DNA of 64,000 bases from NCBI RefSeq assembly GCF_001591105.1, contig NZ_BCUD01000008.1:124001-188000 (forward strand), in the 5' to 3' direction. Position numbers and translations under genes: made by a program. Shown piece after piece: positions 28,860-37,878 of the stretch. Position 1 is the stretch's first letter, and each line of letters opens with the position of its first letter. Source of the stretch: Vibrio nereis NBRC 15637. Lineage in GTDB: Bacteria; Pseudomonadota; Gammaproteobacteria; Enterobacterales; Vibrionaceae. The notes under the pieces are model-generated. The model made no database searches. It was not told where the DNA came from and saw only the letters and a list, made by a program, of their open reading frames with translations.

Positions 28860-30599
28860 CTATATCGAGGTAATTATCGCTCGGCTAGACAACCCAGATG
28901 CTAGACTAACTTGGATCACTTGGGTTGGTTCATCTGCCAACCTTTCTCCGCTCCAATAATCATACCAATAGACAGGGTGTTCCGAAGTCAGCGTCACCTC
29001 TCTGGCGGGTTGATGATAGTTGAACAAGCAATGAAGTACATTTCGCTCGGTGACACGCAAATAAGCATGATGCAAATTTAACGCGGTAAAACGCGCTGTT
29101 TCTTGGCTGTGTTTATGCCTTAGAACCAGCTTAGCGAGCGTACTTTTGGCAAATGGTGTCAGTTCTGGTAAAGGATCTCCCGACAATAAAACACCACCGC
29201 TTGCTAATAAAACATTGCGGTGAAATTCATAGTACTGACGCTCTGTCGCTTGGTTTGGCAGAGAGACAAAGGTTGCACAGTCTGGGTCGATTTGCCACAA
29301 CCTGCGATGCTGCCAACTGCGATAAAACGTTTCTTGCGCTATCTGTTTAAAACGAGATTCACTACGCTCCACATCATCAGAAACACGCATTGCATCAACA
29401 AACCCTAAAGAAGGCCACATCGGCGCATTGCAGCCTAGTATCCACGCATCTCCGGCACCCTCTGCAATCGCTTCCATTCCCATGCGATATGCTTGGACAC
29501 CTGTCACGCCACTTTGCAGACGCTTTCCTTTCAATGTCCCCCAGTAATTGGCATCCAGCTTAAACAGCTCTATCCCCCATTCCTCTCTCATTGTTCTCAC
29601 AACAGAAGAGATATGTTCTTGCACCGCTGGGTTAGACATGTCCAATATGTACCAAGGGGTGCAACGCCATCCTCCGTACGTCACCTCTTCTGCTTTTAAC
29701 AAGCGGCCATCTTGATGCTTTACAAACCAGTCAGGATGACGCTGGAATAATTCTGATTCCGGCTGAGCAATAAAGGGTGCCAACCAAATAGCGGGCTTTT
29801 TACCGCTGTCTAGAATGGTTTGGATCACTGCTTTAACACCAGAAGGGAACTTGTCAGACGGCGTTAACCAATCGCCCATAAAGGCCTGATAACCATCATC
29901 AATCAACACGTAGTCGAGTGCCGTTAACTCGGTCTGCATCAACGCCAAGTTATCCAAAATATTCTGTTCGTTAACCTGATCATAGTAGGCGTACCAAGAA
30001 CACCACCCCACCGGCGCATTCTGCGTAACCCCGTTACGCCTAGGGTGATGGGACTCAATACAATGGCAGTATTCATCAAATAAATGAGATAAAGACGCCC
30101 CTTGCAAGAACACGATCGATTCAAACGAATTTGTCGACCAATCTTGAGGGTGCGTGTTTTCGCCATCGAGATAAGCATTGATCCAGATACACTCGTCTTT
30201 CTGCTTGATCTCAAAGTAACCAGCAAAACGCTGGCACGAGGTAAAACCAAGTAGACTGTAGCCCATCGAACTTTCGATAACTAAGTAATTGTAGTAACGC
30301 TTAGGATCACAGGGGGGATAAATGCGGTAAGTGGTGCTGTTGTCCGGGCAACGACCAACATCTTCCGGGTGAGAGAAAGTACCCGTCGTTTGGGCCAACA
30401 TTTGGAAGCCATCACCCAAGAGTACAGCGCTTCGTTCAAAATCGAAGATGGTTTGGCAAAGCAGATAGCGCTCACCTAAAACGTCATTGCTTACGCCTTG
30501 GTAAGAAAAACTCAGTTCATTCTCGCTTTGCTCTACCGCAACATCAAAATTAGGAATATGAATGATACGACTATTCGGTAATTGTATTTTTTGAGCCAT
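28860..30599 (-). CDS. glycoside hydrolase of family GH36 (alpha-galactosidase-like)
   Basis: 579 residues with no signal peptide, so cytoplasmic. An N-terminal beta-sandwich (about 1-180) precedes a TIM barrel with GWCSWYAYYDQV (about 198-209) and LDYVLIDDGYQAFMGDW. The proposed nucleophile Asp is in FKLDANYWG, and the acid/base Asp in MRVSDDVE. A C-terminal all-beta domain closes the protein. Likely substrate: alpha-galactosides, but related GH36 enzymes act on other sugars, so specificity is uncertain. It stands alone between ruvC and a porin gene; a terminator after the porin argues against one transcript with it. No transporter or regulator is adjacent. Confidence 0.82.
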   Translation of the reverse strand: MAQKIQLPNSRIIHIPNFDVAVEQSENELSFSYQGVSNDVLGERYLLCQTIFDFERSAVLLGDGFQMLAQTTGTFSHPEDVGRCPDNSTTYRIYPPCDPKRYYNYLVIESSMGYSLLGFTSCQRFAGYFEIKQKDECIWINAYLDGENTHPQDWSTNSFESIVFLQGASLSHLFDEYCHCIESHHPRRNGVTQNAPVGWCSWYAYYDQVNEQNILDNLALMQTELTALDYVLIDDGYQAFMGDWLTPSDKFPSGVKAVIQTILDSGKKPAIWLAPFIAQPESELFQRHPDWFVKHQDGRLLKAEEVTYGGWRCTPWYILDMSNPAVQEHISSVVRTMREEWGIELFKLDANYWGTLKGKRLQSGVTGVQAYRMGMEAIAEGAGDAWILGCNAPMWPSLGFVDAMRVSDDVERSESRFKQIAQETFYRSWQHRRLWQIDPDCATFVSLPNQATERQYYEFHRNVLLASGGVLLSGDPLPELTPFAKSTLAKLVLRHKHSQETARFTALNLHHAYLRVTERNVLHCLFNYHQPAREVTLTSEHPVYWYDYWSGERLADEPTQVIQVSLASGLSSRAIITSI

Positions 30600-30774
30600 A
30601 CCCGGATCCCTTTCATGGCAACCAATTAACTTAATTAGAGCACCAGCGGTTACTATTGTCTATTTCATCAACAGCGCATTTAGTCTGGCTTATCACGTTT
30701 TTTAACTAAGCCATGTGACCCATACAAACGTGTGTTCAAAGATTAGGCAGAAGGAGAGGAATAAAAATGAAAAG

Positions 30775-30793
30775 GCCCTTCACTCCGAAGGGC
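30775..30793 (-). terminator. second stem-loop downstream of the porin gene
   Basis: GCCCTTC / GAAGGGC stem followed in the minus direction by a T-rich stretch (CTTTTCATTTTTATT). Confidence 0.5.
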
Positions 30794-30840
30794 AAAAAGG
30801 CAGTGGATTATTAAGCCAAAGCATCCTGCTTTAATGAAAA

Positions 30841-30862
30841 ACGGCCCGCACGTGCAGGCCGT
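30841..30862 (-). terminator. Rho-independent terminator of the porin gene
   Basis: ACGGCCTGCACGTGCGGGCCGT stem 20 bp after the stop codon, followed by TTTTTCATT in the minus direction. Confidence 0.75.
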
Positions 30863-30881
30863 GAACAATTTTGCTTACGAC

Positions 30882-31808
30882 TTAAAATGCGTATTCAAGC
30901 TTGAAGTATGACTCAATGTCACCCTTCTCTCGGCCTTTTAGTGCTTCGCCTTCGTCAGACACGTGGTAAGCAACATCCACAAGTGCCGTGAAGTTTTCTG
31001 TGAAAGAGTATGCACCACCAAGGTTCACTGCTTCACGACGGTCTTCTACTTTCGCGTAACCTGCCGCTAGGTAAAGTGCATCCATCGAGTAACCTACCGA
31101 TGTGTTGTAAAGGTCCACTTTAGTGCCATTAGCCAGTTTTTCTTCAGCGTAAGTCGCACCAATTGCCATAGCGCCAGACTTAAGAACACCGTTTACTAGG
31201 TAAAGCTCGTCTGTTTCGCCTTCTTTTTCGTCGTTGTTTTCGTAACCCGCGTTAAGCAAGAAGGTTTCGTTCTCATAACCTAGGTAGCCGTTGAAACCGC
31301 CCTGACGGTCTAGAGAGTCGTAGTTACGGTCACCGTAGTATGAGATACCGTATTTAACGCCTTCTTTATCGCCTTCAAATTTTACAACCTGACGAGCGTC
31401 AGATGCATCTGAAGGAGAAGATAGGAATTCAATCGTTAGGTCGCCTGCGCCATCTACAGCATCAAGTGCTGTATCATTTGCATAACCAACAGACGCTGTG
31501 CCTAGGTTTGTTTTGTAACCAACCCAAGTATCAGTGATGGTAAATGTTGCATCAGTAGTGCCGTAGTCATCTTCTAGATCGAACTCACCGCCAAACTTAC
31601 CAACAATGTTGCCATTTTCGTAGTTTGCAAAGATATCAAAACCAGTGACTTCGCCGTTGTATGCATTACGGCCTTCACGGTTTGAATCTGTGTAACCACC
31701 TAAAGCAAATTCACCAGAGACTGTGAACTGTTCACCAGAAAGCGCTTCAACTGCTACAGCTGAACCTGCAACAAGAGATAAAGCGACTGCTACTGCTGTC
31801 TTTTTCAT
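30882..31808 (-). CDS. outer-membrane porin, Gram-negative trimeric type
   Basis: 308 residues. Signal peptide MKKTAVAVALSLVAGS ends near AVA (about residue 20). The mature protein alternates polar and hydrophobic residues as expected for about 16 strands. It ends in EYAF, the terminal aromatic residue recognised by the BAM machine. It is acidic overall, with DSNREGRNAY and GDRNYDSLDRQGGFNGYLGY segments of the type seen in Vibrio porins (porin_4-like). The solute is not evident. It is monocistronic, with a long upstream region and its own terminator. Confidence 0.85.
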   Translation of the reverse strand: MKKTAVAVALSLVAGSAVAVEALSGEQFTVSGEFALGGYTDSNREGRNAYNGEVTGFDIFANYENGNIVGKFGGEFDLEDDYGTTDATFTITDTWVGYKTNLGTASVGYANDTALDAVDGAGDLTIEFLSSPSDASDARQVVKFEGDKEGVKYGISYYGDRNYDSLDRQGGFNGYLGYENETFLLNAGYENNDEKEGETDELYLVNGVLKSGAMAIGATYAEEKLANGTKVDLYNTSVGYSMDALYLAAGYAKVEDRREAVNLGGAYSFTENFTALVDVAYHVSDEGEALKGREKGDIESYFKLEYAF

Positions 31809-32282
31809 TTTATTTGTTCCTATAAATATTTATTTAGAGCGTTAAATACCACTTGCTCGCTCTGGTGGAGCAAAATAGTGTCAAACTAAATAATTAACAA
31901 ATAAAACAATACAAATAGTTCTAATTCATAAGCTTAATTAACCAGCACATTTATCAATAAATCTAAAAATCGCACACTAAACACGCAAACACTTCATCAA
32001 AGGGCGACTCTGATCACATAAACAATTCTTATCGAAGCTAAATTACAAACTGCGGTAAAAGTGGTTCTGTCACCACTACCAAGTTTAAAAATCAACCAGA
32101 CTAGCAGACTGTGCTCGCTAAACGGCCTCGTCTTAACGCCTTTGGGCATGTCATTCTGACAGGTGAGTCTTTTGTCGCCGTCTTAGTTAATAAGCCAGAG
32201 GGAACAGGTAAAAATCATGGTGGGCTGAGCCAGGCAGACGCTTTGGTAGCGTATTCTATTGTTCAGATATTCAGACAAAAAA
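31809..32282. other. porin upstream region
   Basis: About 470 bp, AT-rich. It carries the porin promoter and long 5' leader. A CRP-like sequence (GGCGA-N6-TCACA, 32003-32018) matches 8 of 10 core bases but is unproven. An 89-codon frame from 32111 runs into torA on the opposite strand and looks spurious. Confidence 0.4.
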
Positions 32283-32304
32283 ATACCAGCCATAAGGCTG
32301 GTAT
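32283..32304 (-). terminator. Rho-independent terminator of torECA
   Basis: ATACCAGCC / GGCTGGTAT stem with a 4-base loop, 20 bp after torA, followed by a run of seven T in the minus direction. Confidence 0.9.
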
Positions 32305-32324
32305 CAATTTAAATCGAGTCAGTG

Positions 32325-34787
32325 TTATGCCACTTCGAGTGGACCACCAAATGATGTCACTGGCGGAACCTTACCTGTGAACTTCTCAAACTCTACAATA
32401 CAAGTGTTTGCAGACGTTGCCTGAGCCAGCTCAGAAGTACCGATATCCATTGTCAGTGTATTTGGATCACCGTAAGTACAGATAGCACCTTCTTTCTCAT
32501 TTAGAGGGCCATACCATGCACCTTCTTCGATACGGATAACACCACGTGGGTAGCTATCTGTCAGCACAGCACCAGCAAGAAGCTGACCACGGTCGTTGTA
32601 TACGCGTACCAAATCACCGTCTTTAATGCCTTTTTCTTTGGCATCAATTGGGTTGATGTAGATAGGCTCACGACCCGCTACTGTATAAGTCGCACGGAAC
32701 TCTTCTGACTCACACATTTGAGAGTGCAGACGCTTGTCTGGGTGACAAGATTGTAGCCAGAATGGGTATTTATCTGAACCCGGACCACCGTGAGAACGCT
32801 CTGTCTTTTCGAACCACATTGGGTGCTCTTGACAGTGCTCGTAACCGTAACGACCAATCTTACGTGACGTAATCTCGATAAAGCCTGACGGAGTACCTAG
32901 CGCGTTGATCTCTGGGTCTTTACGGAAGTCTGCATGACGAACCCAAGGTTGACCTTCACCAAAGTCTAGAACACTCTTCTCCCAGAACTCATCGAATTCT
33001 GGCATGTCGAATTTGCCTTTGTTTGCATCACGACAACCATCGTACAGTGAACGAACCCATTGCATTTCATCCATGCCACGAGTGTACTCTTTATGACGAC
33101 CGAAACGGCGAGTTAGCTCGGTAAAGATCTCAAAGTCAGTCTTAGACTGGAACAAAGGATCCACCAGGCGATGCATTGCAAGCAGGCCTTTACCTGAGTA
33201 TGAACCGTAAACGTCGATATCGTTACGCTCAAACTGAGTACACGCTGGTAGCACGATATCAGAGAAACGACAGCTCGCTGTCCAGGCAAATTCAATCGTT
33301 ACAACCGTATGTAGCTGCTTGAATGCTTTCTTCATGCGGTTACGATCTTGGTGGTGGTTCCATGGGTTGTTACCCGAGATAACCATCATCTTGTAACCAG
33401 GAAGCTTCACTTTAGAACCGTTGTAACGGATCTCTTTACCCGGTTCTAGCAAGCAGTCTACCCAACGTGCAACAGGGATTGTTTTGCTGTAGCCGTTAAA
33501 GTCGTTGTTGTCCCATTTTGGCTTCATACCTTGGTCAAGGTTACGTGGGAAACCACCCGGCGCTGCAAAACCAGTCGAAGGAACACCGATACCTGAGTAG
33601 TGGTGACCATAAGAGATACCACCACCTGGCAGACCAATTTGGCCAACCATAGCGGCAACAACTGCTGCTGCCCAGTAAGGCTGCTCACCGTGTTCTTGAC
33701 GTTGGATACACCAGCCCATCAGGATCTGTGTACGGCCATTCACAAGCATACGAGCAAATTCACGGATCTTGTCTGCGCTAACACCACAGATTTCCGCTGC
33801 CCACTCTGGAGTTTTCTCTACTTTGTCTTTCGACTCACCTTGAACGTACTTAATAAAATCAGCAAAGCCAAGACAGTAAGTTTCAATAAACTTCTTATCG
33901 TATAGGTCTTCGTTGTAAAGCACGTGTGCGATCGCCAGCATAAACGCCACGTCTGTCATCGGGTTGATGTACATGTGATCGTTTTGTAGGAAACGCTGTG
34001 TTTTGTTCTTCACTGGGTCAACCGAGATCACGTTGATCTCGCCCTTCGCAACTTTTTCTTTTAGCTGCTCTAGGTAAGGGAAAGACTGGTGAGTTTCACA
34101 GTTCCAACCTACCTGAAGGTTCTTCACTGGGTCATTTGCCCAAAGAACGATGTTGTCAGAGTTCTTAAGGATCTCAGACCAAGATGTACCTTGCGCGTAA
34201 ACCTCTGTTGAGCCAAGTACGTAAGGCAAGATAGTTTGGCCAGCACCCGTTGAGTAGTCACCCACTTTAGTGATGAAATTACCGTGCATACCCACAGCGC
34301 GCTGCATGTGGCTGGTACAGCTGTGGAATTGACCAGTTTGACGCCAACCAGTTTGGCCTGCGTGCAGTGCCCATGGGCCGTAGTCTTTTTGCACACGCTC
34401 TAGCTCGCGGTAGAACAGATCCAAAGCTTCATCCCAAGTCACACGGATAAAGCGGTTATCACCACGTGTTTCCGCGCTGTATTTGTGCTTTTTAAGCCAG
34501 TCTAGGCGAACCATTGGGTAACGAACACGTGAAGGGTTGTAGATGATACCCTTAATGCCGTTAATCATCTCTGACGGGTTAGTATCTGCCTCTAGCGGCT
34601 TGATCTCTTGAACTTTACCCGCGTATACGTGGGCGCGGAACGCGCCCCAGTGAGAACCTGAAACTTTCCAGGTTCCTGTTGTTTCAGCTGCGCTTGCAGA
34701 CGCTGAGGCCAATAAGCTTGGACCGATTACTGACGCTGCACTAGTGGTTGCTACACCTTTAAGAAAACTTCTTCGTGTAATAGCCAT
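32325..34787 (-). CDS. torA: trimethylamine-N-oxide reductase TorA (molybdoprotein)
   Basis: 820 residues. Tat signal peptide with RRSFLK at 5-10 and a cleavage region near ASASAAE (about 30-35). The mature protein is a DMSO-reductase-family bis-MGD enzyme: [14 protein letters not shown] start, [11 protein letters not shown] with the Mo-ligand Ser of YSTGAGQ, and the C-terminal dinucleotide-binding domain (about 660-820). It reduces TMAO in the periplasm with electrons from TorC. It is the last gene of torE-torC-torA, 24 bp after torC. I find no torD chaperone or torSTR regulators in the window. Confidence 0.93.
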   Translation of the reverse strand: MAITRRSFLKGVATTSAASVIGPSLLASASASAAETTGTWKVSGSHWGAFRAHVYAGKVQEIKPLEADTNPSEMINGIKGIIYNPSRVRYPMVRLDWLKKHKYSAETRGDNRFIRVTWDEALDLFYRELERVQKDYGPWALHAGQTGWRQTGQFHSCTSHMQRAVGMHGNFITKVGDYSTGAGQTILPYVLGSTEVYAQGTSWSEILKNSDNIVLWANDPVKNLQVGWNCETHQSFPYLEQLKEKVAKGEINVISVDPVKNKTQRFLQNDHMYINPMTDVAFMLAIAHVLYNEDLYDKKFIETYCLGFADFIKYVQGESKDKVEKTPEWAAEICGVSADKIREFARMLVNGRTQILMGWCIQRQEHGEQPYWAAAVVAAMVGQIGLPGGGISYGHHYSGIGVPSTGFAAPGGFPRNLDQGMKPKWDNNDFNGYSKTIPVARWVDCLLEPGKEIRYNGSKVKLPGYKMMVISGNNPWNHHQDRNRMKKAFKQLHTVVTIEFAWTASCRFSDIVLPACTQFERNDIDVYGSYSGKGLLAMHRLVDPLFQSKTDFEIFTELTRRFGRHKEYTRGMDEMQWVRSLYDGCRDANKGKFDMPEFDEFWEKSVLDFGEGQPWVRHADFRKDPEINALGTPSGFIEITSRKIGRYGYEHCQEHPMWFEKTERSHGGPGSDKYPFWLQSCHPDKRLHSQMCESEEFRATYTVAGREPIYINPIDAKEKGIKDGDLVRVYNDRGQLLAGAVLTDSYPRGVIRIEEGAWYGPLNEKEGAICTYGDPNTLTMDIGTSELAQATSANTCIVEFEKFTGKVPPVTSFGGPLEVA

Positions 34788-34811
34788 TTCAATTACTCCA
34801 TCCGACGCTTA

Positions 34812-35996
34812 TTAGTGGTGACCTTCAGCAAAATCTGAAGAGTGCTTCTGTAGGTACTTCAATACAAGTGCTTCACTGTCTGTATCGAAGTTTACGAATG
34901 CAAGCATACCGTTGAACATGCCTGGCCATGTATTCGCGTCAAAGTGCGCTTCATCTGGCTGAGTGTGACAAACCGAACAGTTTGTTTTGTATGCTTCTTC
35001 CGCTTTTTCCCAGATAGGCGTTACGTCATTAAGCATCGCTTCTTTCTTCATCCAAACATTTGCTGCGACTTTTTCCCAAGGTAGACCCGTCATTTCGTCG
35101 ATTTTCTTCTCGCCAGCCGTTACGATTTCATCGCTTAATGCCGCTTCTTTAAGCAGTGAACCTACCGCGATGTTCATACCGAAGTCTTCTTGAATTACAC
35201 GACCAAAGCCTTTCGCTTTACGCCAGCCGTCAATCTCAACGTGAACCATGTCACCCTGCTCTTCTAAAACAGTCACTGTAGACGCAGGATTAAGTAGGCC
35301 TGCTTCTTGAGTTGCTTGAGCATCAAAGTAAACCGGTAGGTGACGAACACTCACTAGTGCCTGACCAGCAGAGTAATCAGTGCTTGAAGTCATTTGCTCT
35401 AGCTCACCCACGATACCACCGATGCTATCCATACCTGCTGGAAGTTGGTGCGCGATACCTTTGTGACAGTCAACACAGCTTTGATCTTTCTCTGCTGCTT
35501 GCTTCATTTGAATACGAGCAGTTGGAGACATTTGCTCAAAATCCATCGACGCGTAGTTGTGACAGTTTTTACATTCAAGTGATTTATTGGCAGAGAAACG
35601 ATCCCATTCGTGTTTTGCTAACTCAATTCGGCGCTCTTCAAAGACACCTGGTTCGTCGTAGTTACCAAAAACTTGTGCAAATACTTCTTTAGAAGCCTGC
35701 ATCTTACGTGCAATTTTGTCTGTCCAGTTGTGTGGAACGTGGCAGTCAGGACAAGTCGCGCGTACACCAGAGTGGTTTTTCCAGTGCACTGTTTCTTGTA
35801 GTTCAACGTATACGTTGTCACGCATGGTGTGACAGCTAATACAGAATTTTTCCGTGTTTGTTGCTTCTAATGCAGTGTTAAAACCACCCCAGAAGATAAC
35901 ACCGGCAATAAAGCCGCCCAAAGTCAGCACACCAAGGCTGATATGGACTGCAGGGCGCGTCATAGTACGCCACAGTTTGACGATCAATGATTTCAT
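34812..35996 (-). CDS. torC: pentahaem c-type cytochrome TorC
   Basis: 394 residues. One N-terminal membrane anchor (about 17-37). A NapC/NirT domain follows with CXXCH haem sites at residues 52, 82, 142 and 174. A C-terminal domain (about 200-394) has a fifth site at 340 (CSVCH). It carries electrons from menaquinol to TorA, and its C-terminal haem domain is the one facing TorA. This five-haem layout is that of TorC rather than the four-haem NapC. It lies 50 bp downstream of torE. Confidence 0.95.
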   Translation of the reverse strand: MKSLIVKLWRTMTRPAVHISLGVLTLGGFIAGVIFWGGFNTALEATNTEKFCISCHTMRDNVYVELQETVHWKNHSGVRATCPDCHVPHNWTDKIARKMQASKEVFAQVFGNYDEPGVFEERRIELAKHEWDRFSANKSLECKNCHNYASMDFEQMSPTARIQMKQAAEKDQSCVDCHKGIAHQLPAGMDSIGGIVGELEQMTSSTDYSAGQALVSVRHLPVYFDAQATQEAGLLNPASTVTVLEEQGDMVHVEIDGWRKAKGFGRVIQEDFGMNIAVGSLLKEAALSDEIVTAGEKKIDEMTGLPWEKVAANVWMKKEAMLNDVTPIWEKAEEAYKTNCSVCHTQPDEAHFDANTWPGMFNGMLAFVNFDTDSEALVLKYLQKHSSDFAEGHH

Positions 35997-36046
35997 AGTT
36001 TGCTCTCTTAAAATCTTTTCAAAAATGTGGAAATGAGCTCACTGGC

Positions 36047-36226
36047 TTACATGCCATGCGCACCCGGTGGACCAAAGAAGAATACTTGCAGCATCCAAAC
36101 TATAAATCCGTAGCCCCCAACGAAAGCCACACTCAGAATCGGAAAGAGAACAACCGCAATGAAGAGGAACGACTTCCACTCCAGAGAGCGTTTTTCACCG
36201 CCCTCGATTTTGTTAACATCACTCAT
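36047..36226 (-). CDS. torE: TMAO reductase system protein TorE (NapE family)
   Basis: 59 residues, read from ATG at 36226 to TAA at 36047. A polar N terminus (MSDVNKIEGGEKRSLEWKSF) leads to one hydrophobic segment (LFIAVVLFPILSVAFVGGYG, about 21-40), then a short C-terminal tail. The R-SLEWKSFLFIAVVLFP core is typical of TorE/NapE proteins found at the start of Vibrio tor operons. Its exact role is not established. It is the first gene of torECA, with a long AT-rich upstream region. Confidence 0.88.
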   Translation of the reverse strand: MSDVNKIEGGEKRSLEWKSFLFIAVVLFPILSVAFVGGYGFIVWMLQVFFFGPPGAHGM

Positions 36227-36699
36227 ACATTTGCCTATTTTGTATTTAGTGTTCTAGGTTAGCTTTTTTGCTAAAGCTAATATTTTTTTACAATCTCTAA
36301 CTGAAAATGTTAGACCATAGTAATTGTAAGGTTCAATATTTTCCTGCCTTTCATACCTTGTTATTCAACACTTTTTTGCGCTCATCCAGAGATGTGTTTG
36401 ATTAAAAAACCATATGTCAGAGCATGTGAAAATATTAAGAAATATGAACAACAAAAACCCACAAAAAAGAACAACAAAAAATTAACAATTGGTTTGATTT
36501 TCAACTTACTAACGCCCATTTACCGAGAAAAAAATTCCACTTTAGAACGTGATTTCAGCGTAAAAACAACTGGATTTGTTAACAAAATGATACGAGAAAT
36601 GCGGTATTAAACGAGGCAAACCACATTGTCAAAAGTGGCCAGTAGCTGTGATTTAGAAAGCGAGATAAAATCCATATCTCGCTAGACGGAGTAGCAATA
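36227..36699. other. tor operon and fetB control region
   Basis: About 470 bp between the divergent torE (minus) and fetB (plus), very AT-rich. TTGTTCATAT on the minus strand at 36442-36451 matches 9 of 10 bases of the TorR decamer as known from E. coli, with a weaker copy (7 of 10) 23 bp away at 36465-36474. A 9-bp inverted repeat (AGCGAGATA / TATCTCGCT, 36659-36683) sits just before the fetB ribosome binding site. The 72-codon frame at 36392 has no support. Confidence 0.45.
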
Positions 36700-37494
36700 A
36701 TGAATAGTGTGGTTGATATATCTTGGCCGATCCTCGGAGTCTTCTTTAGCACGCTTCTCGTGCCTTTATTGATAAATCAGTACTATCAACTTGGCATTGC
36801 AAAGGATACTTTCGTCAGTATTAGTCGAATGACAATTCAACTTATATTGATCGGCATTTATCTAGAGTACCTGTTTGAACTCAATAATGTAGGAGTCAAT
36901 ATTGCGTGGCTGCTTGTGATGACGGCTATCGGCTCAAGCGCCATTCTCGATAAAGCGAAACTGCCGAAAAGGCGACTATTCGTACCCGTTTCTGCTGGTC
37001 TGTTGATAGGCCTAGCCCCGATGCTAGCGGTTATTTGCCTTGTCGTCGTCAAACCCACGCCACTTTATAGCGCCCAGTACCTCATTCCTTTGGCGGGGAT
37101 GCTGCTTGGGAACTCTATTGGTGGGAACATTGTGGCACTGCAAAACTTTTTTACCGCTTTGCAAGAGAGAGTTCAGGAGTACGAGGCCGCCATTTCACTC
37201 GGCGCATCCCCTAAGTATGCAACCCTACCATTTTTGCGCGAAGCCATTCAGAAATCACTCGCCCCAAATCTTGCATCTATGGCGACAAGTGGACTAGTCA
37301 CATTGCCCGGTATGATGACAGGTCAAATATTAGGTGGTGCCAACCCAATCATCGCCATTAAGTATCAGCTGATGATCATGGTAGCTATCTTCGTCATGAT
37401 GTCAGTGTCGATCAGCATCTCTTTGAATTTGGCTATCAAAACCGCCATCCATCCTCACGGCAGAGTACTCATAGCTCCTAGAAAAGAGGAGTAG
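36700..37494 (+). CDS. fetB: FetB-like ABC transporter permease (YbbM family), orphan
   Basis: 264 residues from ATG with GGAG nine bases upstream. About seven membrane segments are visible. Family motifs: IPLAGMLLGNSIGG, ISLGASPKYATLPFLREAIQKSLAP and GLVTLPGMMTGQILGGANPIIAIKYQ. FetB is the permease of the FetAB iron-efflux exporter in E. coli. The ATPase FetA is not next to it here: torE lies upstream and a short unknown ORF downstream. It may pair with an ATPase encoded elsewhere. A 9-bp inverted repeat overlaps its leader. The gene symbol is by family only. Confidence 0.8.
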   Translation: MNSVVDISWPILGVFFSTLLVPLLINQYYQLGIAKDTFVSISRMTIQLILIGIYLEYLFELNNVGVNIAWLLVMTAIGSSAILDKAKLPKRRLFVPVSAGLLIGLAPMLAVICLVVVKPTPLYSAQYLIPLAGMLLGNSIGGNIVALQNFFTALQERVQEYEAAISLGASPKYATLPFLREAIQKSLAPNLASMATSGLVTLPGMMTGQILGGANPIIAIKYQLMIMVAIFVMMSVSISISLNLAIKTAIHPHGRVLIAPRKEE

Positions 37495-37523
37495 ATAATA
37501 AGCTCTAACGTGCCACAAAGATC

Positions 37524-37546
37524 TTATCCACAGAATCTGTGGATAA
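37524..37546. promoter_or_regulatory. pair of perfect inverted DnaA boxes
   Basis: TTATCCACA (37524-37532) and its reverse complement TGTGGATAA (37538-37546), separated by 5 bp, make a 23-bp near-perfect palindrome. Each half is the strongest DnaA box consensus. There is no T run after it, so a simple terminator is unlikely. It lies between fetB and a small ORF. Confidence 0.75.
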
Positions 37547-37702
37547 CCGTGGTGATACATACTTAGTGCCTATAATCTATTGTTTAAAAACCACGCACTT
37601 GATTTCGCTTCTAAAACTAAACTTTATGCCGAGAGTCGTAATATGTTTGTCATTTCAGTTCGATAGGTTGAGCGTCAGTGGCAAACAATAAGGAATGATG
37701 TC

Positions 37703-37828
37703 ATGCACCTACTACACTGGACTGAGCAAATAAAAAACGGTGAAAGAGAAGACGAGGATCTGAGAAACTGGCTGTTAGATCAACCAGAAGGACTAGTAAC
37801 GGCAGAAGAGCTTTGTTTAACCCACTAA
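37703..37828 (+). CDS. small acidic ORF of 41 residues, unknown
   Basis: ATG at 37703 with AAGGA eight bases upstream, ending at TAA 37828. The predicted peptide starts MHLLHWTEQIK and is rich in Glu, Asp and Asn (KNGEREDEDLRNW), with hydrophobic residues spaced as in one amphipathic helix. No signal peptide or membrane segment. The good binding site and coding-like composition support translation, but I do not recognise it. It lies 157 bp after the DnaA-box palindrome and just before the convergent focA gene. Confidence 0.5.
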   Translation: MHLLHWTEQIKNGEREDEDLRNWLLDQPEGLVTAEELCLTH

Positions 37829-37840
37829 AGCATCAAATTA

Positions 37841-37867
37841 GGGAGAAGTACTAGATAGCCTTCTCCC
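37841..37867. terminator. stem-loop between the small ORF and focA
   Basis: GGGAGAAG / CTTCTCCC arms with an 11-base loop in the convergent gap; T runs are short on both strands. Confidence 0.45.
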
Positions 37868-37878
37868 AAGAATATTCA

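Noticed and set aside
32111..32380. 89-codon plus-strand frame overlapping the end of torA
   Set aside because: It runs across the torA terminator and 3' end on the opposite strand, with no family resemblance and no binding site.
36392..36610. 72-codon frame in the tor control region
   Set aside because: Lies in an AT-rich control region and is lysine/asparagine-rich in the way random AT-rich DNA is.
37524..37546. DnaA-box palindrome as a Rho-independent terminator of fetB
   Set aside because: No T run follows on either strand and the two arms are exact DnaA consensus boxes.
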